DNA of 64,000 nt. Origin: Chloranthus sessilifolius. Its lineage: Eukaryota; Streptophyta; Magnoliopsida; Chloranthales; Chloranthaceae. A program made the position numbers and the translations under genes. The notes beneath the pieces are model-generated. The model searched no databases. It saw only the letters and a list, made by a program, of their open reading frames with translations, and had not been told where the DNA came from. Positions 11,657 through 23,889 of the stretch are shown one piece after another; within the stretch, counting starts at the first letter, position 1; every line of letters begins with the position of its first letter. The DNA lies in the NCBI GenBank assembly GCA_021018995.1, contig CM037592.1:79735301-79799300 (forward strand), given 5' to 3'.

Positions 11657-13330
11657 TTGATAAGCCGGAATGCAACATATAATGAATTTATGAGAAAGAT
11701 GTATGATTTGTGTAATTCAATATCGGAGCAGATGGAGCTAAAGTTTAGATATAGATACTCGACTATCGAAGGGAGTTTTATTTTTGACATAGATAATGAG
11801 AGTGACTTTCATGACATGATGACCCTATGCCCTATTGACTGCCATCACATTATCCTATATATTTATGAAAAGACCGTGGAGTCAAAAAGCTCAACGAGCA
11901 TAAAAGAAAGGAAAGTCTGGAGACAGGAATGCTGAGGAGGTATGTGCTAGTAGATTAAAAGTAAATATAATTAAATTTATTTAGTAGTCAAATATTTCAT
12001 ACTATATGTTGCTTATTTGGTAATAAGAAACCTGATGGCTCACGAAGTAAAGGCGTTGGATGTAATGAACGACACAACCTCTACTTAAAAACAGTGAAGA
12101 AATGAGAGGAAACATAGATATTTAGGTAAATCGATGAAGTTATATGTTTGGGCTTTTATTTAATATTAATTAAGAAACTATCAATAAGTTGACTGATATA
12201 TACTGGTATACTTTCGATCGTAGAATTGCTCATGACTGCATGTTTCCTAATTCAAGAGCCCATCAAACTCACCGATCGCGCTATCAATCCAACCCACGAC
12301 AGTGAGTATTTTACATAATTTTTTATATGGTTTGCAATTATTTTCTTATACACAGTACTCAACCTCTCGCAATGCTTATGGTTTAATTTTTTGGCCCCTG
12401 TTGTTGAAGAAAAGCATGAACGGAGTACCAATTTTAGGTAGGATGGTCTCCCATTTCCTTCAAAAAAGGATGAGTTTTATTAATGAGAACTCACATCCTT
12501 TGATTGATACTTATGAGTAATTTTACAGTTCTGAGCATTCACGTCTATTTCCACATCCCCTTCCCGATACTCATGTAGAGGAGAAAGTAATTGAAGAGGG
12601 GAAAATATATGAAGACTCAAATTCGGTGAAAAATTCTTCGCCAATTCAGAGGTGACTATGAATTGAGTTTGTGCATAATCATGTGTAATATTATAGTCAT
12701 GTCTCATGTATGAGTGACACCTTATATATATATTTTACTTGAAGGAACGAGAGTGCTCCGCCATCGAAGACATGGGTTTTCGGTTCAGTTAGTACATAGA
12801 ATTACAGTATCGACTAACTATCAGGAGACGATGAGATTATTGAATATACGGGCTTAGATAGTGACTCGAGTTATTCAGTTGGAGTGGGATTCCAGGGACA
12901 AATTATTGGGAATAAATCAAAAGATGCAGACTTCAAAATTGAAGATGATAACTTAGAAGGAGAGAGTTCCGCAAGGAAGCCGAGATTTGATAGGATTGAA
13001 AATACATCTTTGACTGTCGAAAAATCTTTTTCTTCTCGATAAGAATTTATCACTGCCTTGAAGAATAATGCTGTGCTGGAAAACTTTCAATTGAAACTAA
13101 TAAATACAATTATGAGGATTGTTGCTGTTAGATGTGCGGATAATATTTATCCATGGCGTATTCGTGGGAGTGAGGTTAACATCGATGGCGATTCTTTTGT
13201 AATTAAAACAATGAATCCTGAGCACAAGCACGGTCTACTTAGTGTAGCTATGCAAAAAAAGAAAAGTCATCGACAAGCCTCAAGTGATTGGATAGCCTCT
13301 AAAATAATGAATATGTTGAAGGACGTTACC
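11657..13330 (+). pseudogene. MuDR-type transposase, N-terminal half
   Basis: Transposase remnant of MULE A. The segment 11657-11935 (92 aa) has the N-terminal fold seen in plant MULE proteins (TYNEFMRKMYDLCNS, GSFIFDIDNESDFHDMMTL). About 12810-13039 is an acidic linker (GLDSDSSYS). From 13043 the MuDR DNA-binding domain follows, with FITALKNNAVLENFQ, VRCADNIYPWRIRGS, FVIKTMNPEHKHG and HRQASSDWIASKI: a Cys/His cluster with a conserved CPWR-like core (here YPWR). An in-frame TAA at 13040-13042 separates linker and domain. The frame is cut at 13330 by a solo LTR and resumes at 17394. Exon edges in 11936-12800 are unclear. Confidence 0.8.
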
Positions 13331-14269
13331 TGTGACAGCCCAGATTTTTCCAACCTAAAATTTGGAGATTTTTTTTTTTTTTTTTTTTTTTTTTAATACT
13401 TTACACTAAAACCAAATGAGAAAATCCGGACCGTCAGATCGTATATCACAATCTGATACAGAACACTTGGCACATCCATATGCATACGGAAATCAAAGCA
13501 AGGTTATGCAAGTATCATGAACAAAACTCCAATTCTAATATCTAATATGTACAGAACTAAACAAACGCCAGTGATGACTAACCATCACCAACAGTAGTGT
13601 ACCATGCATGTATAATAGCATGGAAGTACCAACCTCGAACTTACCAAGATCCACGATGCACTAAATCTACAATCCCAAAACAGAGTACAAATCCTTATGC
13701 GGAAGCTCCTTTTTCTTCAAGTATGTAGTCTGGCCCTCCTCAAAGCTACACAGTGGACGTATAGTGGGTGAGCTAACATCCAAGCTCAATGGAAAACTAA
13801 TACCAATATACATCTCATCACATGCATAGATTCAAAGACAAGATCAAAATATTTTCTTATCAAGGCTAATCGATTTCAAAGGCATTTCTTATCAAAATTG
13901 AAACCGAGTTCAAAGGCATTTTCTTATCCAAATTCAAAACTAATTTCAAAAGGCAAACCGATTTGAAGATGTTTTCTTATCAAAACCAAATCGATTTCAA
14001 AGGCATTTTCTTAATAAAATTGAAACCCACTAATTTCTTATCGAAGCATATTTCTTATTTTCGATTTCGAGTTTGAATCACATTCATTTACATGTCTTAC
14101 ATATTCTTACCTGACTTACTCACATGTCTTACATATTCTTACTTTGCTTACATATATGTTTTATACATTCTTACTTGGCTTACTCACACATCTTACACAT
14201 TCCTTATCTTACTTACAAGTCTTGCACATTCTTAGCTTATTTATAAGATTCACACTTTCTTACTTATTA

Positions 14270-14766
14270 CACAATTCGATTCACGGATATCCCGTGCGGT
14301 TCGATTCACGAAGACGTGTCATTCAATTCAAACACTCACTTGCATAGCTTACACATTGTCACATAGTTTACACAATTCGATTCACGGATATCCCGCGTGC
14401 GATTCGATTCACGGAGGCGCCGTACCGATTCGATTCACGGTTGTTGTCTTGTCGATTCACAGATATCCCGTCTTGCGGATTCGATTCATGGGTTTAAGCC
14501 ATGCGGTTCGATTCTCGGATTAGCCGTGCGGTTTGATTCACAGATATCCCGCCGTGCCGGTTCGATTCATGGGTTTATCCGCCATGCCGGTTCGATTCAC
14601 GGTTAGCCGCCCGTGCGGTTCGATTCCGCCTAGCGGCCCAGGTATCATATAATCCGCCCATAGCGGTCCACACATGCACATATAATCCGCCCATAGTGGT
14701 CTCGATGTTATATAATCCGCCCTTAGCGGTCCACAACACACTTATAATCCGCCCATAGCGGTCCAC
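14270..14766. repeat. two adjacent minisatellites inside the solo LTR
   Basis: 14270-14640 repeats GGTTCGATTCACGG / GATATCCCG at roughly 30-45-bp spacing. 14640-14766 repeats ATAATCCGCCCATAGCGGTC at roughly 35 bp. The related LTRs at 24500-24730 and 40650-40700 have only one or two TATCCCG-type phrases here, so the array looks like a local expansion. Weaker repeats (TTTCAAAGGCATTTTCTTATC; CTTACACATTCTTAC) fill 13830-14270. Confidence 0.8.
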
Positions 14767-15559
14767 TTAAAATTTTCTTAACTTATGGTTCGATTTGGAT
14801 TTAAATTTATATACAAATTTGATTTGGATTCAATTCAAAGTTCACATTTGCTTCCTTCAAATTTAACTTCTGGGTTCGATTCAAAACTTACAAAACACAC
14901 ACGATGTTCAAGACTGAAATTCCTCACATGATTTTGAAGGCTATATAAAAGGTTCAAAACAAAGATCATTTCTTGATTATACGTCAATAATTTAAAACAG
15001 CCACTATGTCAAAGATTCGATAATTCAAAGCTTTCGAGCATTTCAAACAATCAAAATATTCAATCAAATATTTGAGTTCAAAGATCTAAAGTTTCCATTG
15101 CAAGGATTTCAAATACTAATTCATTTCAAAACAAAACTTATCATCTTTCATTCGATCATATCAAGCATCTATGAAATTAAATCAAAATGCAATTGCGTAT
15201 GAAATTTTCCCACCTTAACCTCGGCTAGCCAAAGCAATGTCCTATCGATGGCTTTCCTCCCTCAATCTACATCACAAATATATGATGATGTATCAAGGAT
15301 CAACACTAATCACTAATAACTTAGACTATTTAAGTGTTTTAAAAAAAATCGAGTCGGAATGGGCAAGTTCGCGCCAACATAGAAATTGATGTAACCTTCC
15401 TCCTACATTTTAACCTTTAAAAATTTAGATTTATAAGTTAGTCAAAACACACAAGTTGTATATCTCTTTGTTATCTTTCCAACGCCTCAAGAATCGCATC
15501 AATCGGAGGTCGGAGTAGAAAGTTATGGTCAAAATACCAAAGTAGTACTGGCAACTCAG

Positions 15560-16110
15560 ACAAAATCGACTAATCGATTTTTCAAAATCGATTAATCGAT
15601 TTTCCAAAGTCGATTGATCGATTTTCTCTCGATTGATCGATTTTCAAAGAGCCAAAAATCTTTTTTCACTATTTGAGACCAGTCGATTAATCGACCCAAT
15701 TTCGATTAATCGAAATTCAAAAATCGATTAATCGATTTTACTCGATTAATCGGTTTCGTTTCTCGACAAAATTAGAAATTTACCTAACTTATTACTAAAT
15801 TTTGACCTTAAAAACGATTGATTCACAAGTTGGTCAATTCATGAAAGTTGTAGGGCTTTTTGTCTTCTTTCCAATGCAATAAGAATTACGTCAATCCGAA
15901 TTCAACACAGAAAGTTATGGCCGAAATACTACAATAGTGTCAGTAAGCCCAGGCAAACTCGATTAATCGATTTTCAAAATCGATCAATCGAATTTCAAAA
16001 TCGATTAATCGAAATTCTCTTCGATTAATCGATTTCGTGAAGTTCCTCTTGAATTTCTCTCTTGTCAAAAATCGATTAATCGAGTTTCAAAATCGATTAA
16101 TCGATTTTGG
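15560..16110. repeat. TCGATTAATCGA palindrome cluster, 14 copies
   Basis: Two blocks (15568-15755 and 15958-16108) hold about 14 copies of the self-complementary 12-mer TCGATTAATCGA or one-base variants, separated by short T/A spacers. The same motif fills the corresponding part of the LTR at 23890-26272. The homologous Tekay LTRs at 39461 and 57157 have a different palindrome instead. Confidence 0.9.
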
Positions 16111-17393
16111 CAGTTTCTGAGCACTTCTCGGGTTTGAACCTTGAAACCCATTTTTTTTTCATCAAAATTCAATCCTTTTGATCCTAATCTTTTGCACACA
16201 TCTAACCAACATATATTTAATTAAATACATGGAAGAATTGCATTATTTACCTCTTTAAATCGGTGATTTACTCGTAGATCGGATCGTCTTCTTCGTTAGA
16301 TAAAAAGGGTTTCCAAACCCACCTCGATCATCTCCGAGCTTCACGATCACACCCAAGCCCACGAAATCGATGGCAATCCTTACACACACACTTCACATAA
16401 CTCACGCTATGATTTGTGGATCAAAACTCATGATCTCTTCGCAAGAAGAGGGTTTCAAAACCCCCAAACGGCTCCAAAACCCACAAAAGCAAAACCAAAA
16501 GTCGAAACCGACAACGATCCTTCCCTTATACGATCTCACAAAACCTTTTCCACGCAATCACAAGGCTTGGAGCATACGAATCCGGCGATTCTTCCTCTTT
16601 CTTCTTCCTTCTCTCTTCAAAACCCAAACAATCAAACTCTTGCAACCGGTTAAAGCTTCAAAAGGAAGCTAGCCCCTTTTTTTTTTTCTTTTTTTTTAAA
16701 CTAAAAAGGCCGGCTCTCATGCAAAACACCTACACCCATTTTGGGTGTTAGTCTTATCTAAGGACCTAGTTTTTCATGAAACCAGGCGTTAGTTAAAGTA
16801 TTATCTATTATATAAATGATCCCTTGGTTCATGTGGGGCTGTACACCCAAACTACTTATTAATCGGACCCGTTAAGCCAATACGCACCTTTCCTGTCACC
16901 AAACTTGGTCCTAAAAATCTCATCTGAGCTCAAGCGGACCTAAAATGATCTCATTTGAAAATCTAAGCGGTGACATGTTTCTTATGAGACATGCACCCGA
17001 TCGGGACCTATAGTTGGCTCGAATAGTATTGTCAGTTGGCCCAACTAGCGTGTCTGATTGGCCCAATTAGTCAAATAAGTTATTTAACCATTACTAAACT
17101 TTTATTCTCTCTCTAGAACCAAAATTATAAGAAAAATAAATTCTCCTGCCTTTATTTTCATTTATAACCAACCTAAACTTAGGTGTTAAGCCAGTACGCC
17201 ATAGCTAGGTGTACACAATTCATCCAAAGGTCCACATGCGAGTCTAAACCAATCTTTATATATATATATATTTTTTTCCACTTAAGACTTAGCCCAACTA
17301 ACTTAATTATTTTCACCATGTCGGGTACGTGATCAGTCGGGCACGCACATCGAGGCATATTGTTCAAAGGTCAAAATTTTTCAAGATGTTACA

Positions 17394-18799
17394 TTACCGA
17401 TTATACACCTGCCAAGATTATCTCTGAAATCTAAATAGATTGGGGGGTTATAATAAGTTATCGTAAAGTATAAAAGGTGAAAGAGATAGCGTTGACTAAC
17501 ATTAGGGGCAGTTGGGAGTCGTCTTATGCTAATCTCCCTTCATATATTATAGAATTGCGTAGATCCGATCTCGACGCGTTCACGAAACTATAATGTTTGT
17601 ATGATGACTCATTTGTTAGATTTTTTTAGGCATTCAGTCCCTCTATCGATGCATATAGAAGAACGTTGAGGCCCATAATTTTGATTGATGAAACACACTC
17701 AAAAGGTAAATTTTTCTGCCAGATGCTAATTGCGATAGCTGTCGATGGAAACAACGATTTGTTCCCCATTACTTTTACTGAAGTTGATGGTGAAACAGAA
17801 GATGCTTGAGAATGGTTTCTTCGATCTCTTTATGAAGCAATCATGAATGATGATAGAGCAATTGTCATAATTTCAGACCGTGCGAATGTAATTAGATCGA
17901 CGATTGTAAAAGTATTTTCCAATGCCACTCATAGCTTTCGCTTTTTTTACATTGTCAAGAACTTCAGGGAGAAGTTTAGAAATTTAGATTTATGGAGTCA
18001 ACTCTGGCCTATTGCTCGGGCATATATCGTAAAAGAACATGATGAGCTAATGATGAAACTTGAGGGTGTGAGCCTTGTCAGTGTAAAATATCTTTGGCAG
18101 AGTGAACCATAGAGGTGGTCTAGAGCGCTCTTCCCTAGTCGTAAATACGATCTTCTGACTACAAACATGTTTGAGTGCTTGAACAAAATCCTAGTTCATG
18201 CTAGAGGTCTATCAATAATAGCCCTTATTGAAGTAACGAGGAAGAAAGTTGCCCAACTTTTTTTTGATAGAGCTATAAAAGGTCAGAAGATGTCAAAGGG
18301 TTTAACCCCATACGCATCTGATATCTTGGAAGAGGCTGACGGAGCAGCTAGGTTTTGTGAAGTTCTACTATCATCACCCAATATTTTTGAGGTATCAACG
18401 TCGACATTTAAGTATAATGTATATTTAGATAAGAGGTCATGTTCATATCATTGTTTTGACATTCTGGGCCTCCCTTGTATCCATGCCATAGCTACCATTC
18501 GTTGGAGTAATACAGATCCGTCGATATATTATGAGGAATGGTATATAGCTGCACAGTATTATGAGACATATAATAAGGTAATCAAACCGACTCTAGATGA
18601 ATGTCAATGGCACGTCAAGCATGTTCGTCCTATTGTTCACCCGCTTCATTGCAAGAACCCCTCAGGTCAACCACGAAAAAGAAGGTTGAAATCCGTACTT
18701 GAAAAGAAACGGAGAATGCATTATACAACTTGTAAGCAGGAGGGACACAATCGGTCAACTTGTGAAGGACCACAGTTAAAAAAATGTAAAATAAAATAA
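17394..18799 (+). pseudogene. MuDR-type transposase, C-terminal half
   Basis: Catalytic part of the MULE A transposase. Around 17680 is IDETHSKGKF with the first acidic residue. Then comes AIAVDGNNDLFPITF, the second Asp in IISDRAN (ORF 17843-18112), and the third, Glu, in TTNMFECLNK at about 18170. This is the MULE DDE arrangement. In 18167-18799 (210 aa) a SWIM-like zinc motif follows (C92, C96, C104, H106 in CSYHCFDILGLPCIH; the usual CxC spacing is altered), then a basic region and a defective zinc knuckle (TTCKQEGHNRSTC). Stops in the same frame at 17807-17809 and 18110-18112, with others near 17430-17640, show decay although the motifs are well preserved. Confidence 0.9.
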
Positions 18800-19189
18800 T
18801 TAATTTTTCTGAGTGAGATACTTCTAATAGGTAGAGTGTTTAATCTTAAAAATAGCGAGAAATGTATAAAACATTGTAATAAGTACATCGGATTGTAATG
18901 TACATCTTCTATGAGTCTTGTATCAGTCATTGGACGGTAATTAATGTATCTTGTTATTTATATGAATGATCCACTATTTTTCTTTTATCTCCGATGTCTA
19001 ATAAATGTGTAATTCGTTGAAATATTTATAGCTTATATCAGTCCAACCAGCTTTGTAAGTGGTTCTCTTATGTCTCATTTAAATTGATTAATATGTCTCG
19101 CACCAGTCCTTTAATGTATATTTAATTCTTGAAGTTTACTCATGCAATGGATAAATGAAGTTTAAATTTTAATTTTAAGTCTGACATAA

Positions 19190-21060
19190 GTCCTTTATTG
19201 TCTGACAGAGGCACTCTATTCTCTCATACCAGTTCTTATAATGTGATTAGATCTTCCTATTCTTATTCACTCATATGGCTTAAGTTAGATTTGGTTTCAG
19301 ATTTTCAGGGCTCTTTAAAAGTAAATTGAGAATGGCTGAAAAGTTGACGAGGGACATAATCGTTGGTATTGCCGAGGACTAAGGACAAAAAAATACAGAA
19401 AGAAATTATGAATTTCGATAAGTGGCAAACTTGTTGTAATAAGTAGGGTACTGAATGAGAAATATGATGAGAAATGTTAAAAATATTGTAACAAGTATAT
19501 CATTGGACAATGTACAACTTCTCACTATATGACCATCGTACTTTGTTATGTTATTGGATAATCCACTGTTCTTCTCTAATGTGTAATATAAGTGGATCTA
19601 TGATGTGTAACATATGTGAATCAGATAACTTTACTCATGCAGTTCACAATATAATTTAAAGCTTAAAATGAGTCTGATACTAGTCATGTACTATCTCACA
19701 TAATGATTTTATTGTCTGATATCAGTCCCTTAATGTCCTCATATCAGAACTTTATAGATTAAGATTACCCATGCAGGTCTGAACGTAGTTCAATGTTGAC
19801 AATGAGTTTGATATGAGTCATGTATTATCTTATTTCAATCCTCTAATGTTCTCATATCAGTACTTTATAATATTTTATGATTGCACATAATGTAGTTCAA
19901 TGCTGACAATGAGTTTGATATTTGTCATGTACTGTCTGACATCAGTACATTATTGTCTGATATCAGTCATATACTGTCTGATATCAGTACATTATTGTCT
20001 GATATCAACCCTCTATTATGCTCATATCAGTACTTTATATTATTTTGTAATTGCTCATAATATAGTTCAATACTGAAATGAGTCTAATATTAGTAATGTA
20101 CTGTCTGACATCAGTACATTATTGTCTAATATCAATTATGTATTGTCTGACATCAGTACATTGTTATCTAATATCAGTCCTCCATTGTGCTCACATCAGT
20201 ACTTTATAGTATTTTATAATTGCTCATAATATAATTCAATGCTGACAATGAGTCTGACATCTGTTATATACTGTCAAACATTAGTACATTATTGTCTGAT
20301 ATCAGTCATGTACTGTCTGACATCAGTATATTATTGTCTGATATTAGTCTTCTATTGTGCTCACATCAGTACTTTATACTATTTTATAATTGCTCATAAT
20401 ATAGTTCAATGTGAGTCTGATATTTGTCATGTACTGTCTGATATCAGTATATTATTGTATGATATCAGTCATGTACTGCCTGACATTAGTACATTATTGT
20501 CTAATATCAATCCTCTATTGTGCTCACATCAATACTTTATATTATTTTATAATTGCTCATAATGTAATTTAATGCTGATAATGAGTCTGATATCTATCAT
20601 AGACTGTCTGACATTAGTACATTATTGTATGATATCAGTCATATACTGTCTAACATCAGTATATTATTGTCTGATATCAGTCCTCTATTATGTTCACATC
20701 CGTACTTTATATTATTTTATAATTACTTATAATATAGTTCAATACTGACAATGAGTCTGATATCTGTCATGTACTGTTTGACATTAGTACATTATTGTAT
20801 GATATCAGTCTTCTATGTGCTCATAACAGTACTTAGTTCAATGCTGACAATGAGTCTGATATCAATCCTGTATTGTCTCACATGAGCACATTATTGTCTG
20901 ATATCAGTCCTCTATTGTACTCACATCAGTAATTTATAATATTTTATAATTACTCTTAATGTAGTTCAATGCTGACAATGAGTCTGATATCAGTCATGTA
21001 CTGTCTGACATTAGTATATTATTGCATGATATCAGTCATTTAATATTCTCACATAAGTCT
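19190..21060 (+). repeat. 171-bp tandem array between the two MULE A genes
   Basis: The marker GTTCAATGCTGACAATGAG recurs at about 19788, 19892, 20063, 20234, 20405, 20566, 20738, 20836 and 20965. Most intervals are about 171 bp and some are shorter. Each unit has internal shorter repeats of CTGTCTGACATCAGTACATT and ATTGTCTGATATCAGTC (about 20-40 bp). Diverged units extend left towards 18940. It is non-coding; the ORF at 20239-20562 only reads through it. It lies directly upstream of the DUF1985-type gene. Confidence 0.85.
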
Positions 21061-21163
21061 TTTAATATATTATAATAACTTATATCGATCTTGTATTAGT
21101 CATCTAACATCTGAAAATTTTCTTATTTCTGTTTTTCAGTTCGGATTTAAAGCTAAAAAGAAA

Positions 21164-23888
21164 ATGGTAAAAAGACTTAGGAAAGGAAAATGGAAAGTCG
21201 ACGAAGATGATAAGCAATCCATAAAAGGTATAATTAACTGTCGAAAACTGGCCCGATGGTACCATCAATTAAGCAGTGCCAAGAAAGAGCTCCTCCTCTC
21301 ATCAAGTTGTTTCCGACATTTGTGGTTGATTAGCGAATCTGTCATGCAATCCGGACAGCTTGTACATGCTATTGTCCGAGGATTCGATTCAGAGAATGAG
21401 ACTTTCACGATAGGAGAACATATTGTTTCGTTCGCCCGGAACGACATGAGAAAGATTTTAGGATTGAAAGTTGGTTCCCCTTCTGCATCGGTTAGTCATT
21501 CAGTGTCGACAGCTCCTGAAGGTGCACCCACTTTTAGAAAGCGCTTATTTGGCGGAGTGGCAGCCGAGCAGTTGGTCATGAGAGCTCTGATTGAGTCAGC
21601 CCTCGCTTCACCTCTCTTATCTGATGACGACTTTATCCAGCTCGGAAATTTGTATATGTTAGCGAACTTCCTCCTCCCTGACAGTCGCCACACAATCGAT
21701 TGGGAGTACATTGATCTTGCGAATGATCTTCACACTTTCGATGATCACAATTGAGGGATGTGGTTTACGCCTACTTGCTTGATTTTGTACATGCAGTCAT
21801 GCGTTCCGTTGGTGAGGCGAGGTATTGTATGCTAGGTTGCACAATTCTCTTATATGTATGGGCATTTGAGCACGTTCCTCAAATTTCGTCGGGATTGGTA
21901 AAGAACGTTAAGATACTATGCATGTCTATTATGCATTCTTTGACTGATATACATATTTATAATATTGTAAGTTGTGGCGAAAAACCTAGAGCCACCTAAA
22001 GGACCTAGAGTTCCTATATCGAGCAACCTAAAAGGGATGGAAAGGAAAAAAAATAAGTAGAAGGAGATGACGTACCTAGAGAGGAAGAAGGAAATGAGGA
22101 AGGTGAAGAAGAAGGAGAAGATGACACTGATATTGATGAGTATACAGTGAGGCTGAGATTGCTAGCGGCCGGTACCAGTGCTGGAGAATCTGTTGTTATT
22201 ATCGAGCTTCTTGCAAGAGTTGATGCATTAGAAGTTGTGGAGAGGTCGATTGGGCCCCTTCGCGCGGCTGTTGAGAAGCAAGGCAGTCGATCGGAGTTTT
22301 GAAATAACAAAAGAGATTATTATATGAATGTGTGAATAGACTTGAGGCCGCATTACAATCAAAGGGAGAGAGCCAAGAAGATAGAGTTGAAGAGGGAGTT
22401 GAGAATGTGACGGCCGTAGAAGAGAGAGAAGAAACAACTGTGATACAGGTTGAAGGGGAGCAGGTATTTATTTTGAATTAAATATAGTTGCCCATTTAGT
22501 CCTCTAATTTACTCGACATTCTCATGTATTAATTTTGCCTATTCTCCCTTCAATAACTTAGGATTTGTATAAATGTAGGTTACAACAAAAAGGGCACGCC
22601 CAACTGAGTTTGGCCTTATTGAGTAGCTTCCAGTACGGTATAAAAAGCCTAAAAGATAGCTTGACATGACTACCTGGTCAACCGAGAAAAGACTAAAGAG
22701 TAAGCTAAAAAGAAAAGGAAAAGCATAGGAGACAATAGGCAAAGAGTCTGTAGTTGCCCAGAGAGTTGAGAATATGACAGTGGTAGAAGAAGAGAGAAGA
22801 AACAACTGCGATACAGGTTGAAGGGGAGCAGGTATTTATTTTGAATTAAATATAGTTGCCCATTCAGTCTGCTAATTTAATCGATATTCTCATGTATTAA
22901 TTTTGCCTATTGTCCCTTCAATAACTTGAGATTTGTATAAATGTAGGTTGCAATGAAAAGGGCATGCCCAACTGAGATTGGCCTTGTTGAGTAGTGTCCA
23001 GTACGACATAAAAAGCCTAAAAGACAGTTTGACATGACTACTTGGTCAATCGAGAAAAGGCTAAAGAGTAAGCAGAAAAGAAAAGAGAAAGTGCAGGAGA
23101 CAGTAGGCAAAGAGTCTGTAGTTGCCAAGGGAGTTGAGAATGTGACAGCCATAGAAGAAGAGAGAGAAGAAACAACTGTGATACAGGTTGAAGGAGAGCA
23201 GGCATTTATTTTGAATTAAATATAGTTACCCATTCAGTCCTCTAATTTACTCGACATTCTCATGTATTAATTTTGCCTATTGTCCCTTCAATAACTTGGG
23301 AATTGTATAAATATAGGTTGCAACAAAAAGGGCACGCCCAGCTGAGGTTGGCCTTATTAAGCAGCATCCAATACGATATAAAAAGCCTAAAAGACAGCTT
23401 GACATGACTACCTGGTCAACCGAGAAAAGGATAAAGAGTAAACTAAAAAGGAAAGGAAAAGTGCAGGAGACAGTAGGCAAAGAGTCTGTAGTTGTCGAGA
23501 AAATAACGGGAGGATTATCGGAAGACTATACCTCAGTGGATGAGGCCCATTTGGTTGTGCATATGTGGCGAAAAATTGATGACGCAAAGAAAAAGGGGGT
23601 TATGACAGTGGAGGATATAAATGAGTTGGCCTCTTTTTTTGGGGGCTTGCCGGACTCATGTGATATGTAATTATCGAATACTTAATCAAGTTAAAATTTA
23701 TTTTGGCAATTGCATGTTGATGAACCACTCACAAATCTTATACTTGGTGTCAATTTCAGATTTATGGTGTCTAAGGTCGAAGAGCTCCAGATTACTGTCA
23801 AACTCATTAAGAGTCTTACGCTGGAAACCCAAGTGGAGGACGACGTGCTAAATGCAATGTTGATGGCATATCAAGCAAAAATGAAATA
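21164..23888 (+). pseudogene. DUF1985-type gene of MULE A (Ulp1-MULE or VANC-like class)
   Basis: The Met at 21164 opens a basic start (MVKRLRKGKWK), then a 196-aa frame with a DUF1985-like pattern: LWLISESVMQSGQLVHAIV, FARNDMRKILGLKVG, LGNLYMLANFLLPDSRHTID. The end of the domain continues from 21751 in a shifted frame (YAYLLDFVHAVMRS, LYVWAFEHVP), so there is a one-base frameshift near 21751. A GTAAGT donor follows near 21967. Downstream pieces are an acidic Glu-rich stretch (22070-22140), three 368-bp tandem repeats holding a Lys/Glu-rich exon, and 23470-23888 (VDEAHLVVHMWRKIDDAKK; later a coiled segment ending AYQAKMK). No Ulp1 catalytic domain was found before the LTR at 23890. I know DUF1985 as the N-terminal part of Ulp1-MULE proteins and, from memory, of VANDAL VANC proteins. 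Confidence 0.7.
22401..23500 (+). repeat. three tandem ~368-bp exon-intron repeats
   Basis: Copies begin at about 22401, 22768 and 23136 (GAGAATRTGACRG). Each has a short Glu-rich coding phrase (GTGATACAGGTTGAAGG), a GAGCAG/GTATTT-like donor, an intron-like AT-rich part, an ATGTAG/GTT-like acceptor and a second phrase encoding TTWSTEKR and KESVV. They look like recent internal duplications of exon plus intron. Confidence 0.85.
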
Positions 23889-23889
23889 G

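Larger units (their letters stand above)
13331..17393 (-). mobile_element. 4.06-kb solo LTR, Tekay-like, target duplication TTACC
   Basis: The insert starts TGTGACAGCCC and ends ATGTTACA on the plus strand and is flanked by TTACC at 13326-13330 and 17394-17398. Read on the minus strand it starts TGTAACATCTTGAAAAA and ends GGGCTGTCACA, matching the start of the LTR at 26272 (TGTAATATCTCGAAAAA) and the end of the LTR at 59348 (GGGCTGTCACA). There is no gag or pol, so it is a solo LTR. Internally it is a chain of minisatellites. It splits the MULE A transposase precisely. Confidence 0.85.

Noticed and set aside
14617..14627. GGTTCGATTCC resembling a tRNA B box
   Set aside because: It is one unit of a minisatellite; no A box at the right distance, no cloverleaf and no terminator.
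16370..16672. 100-aa ORF in the solo LTR
   Set aside because: Low-complexity Lys/Pro/Ser content, lies inside LTR sequence, no family match recognised.
22014..22805. Minus-strand ORFs rich in Ser/Pro/Phe
   Set aside because: Shadows of the acidic and Lys-rich coding strand of the DUF1985-type gene and its repeats.
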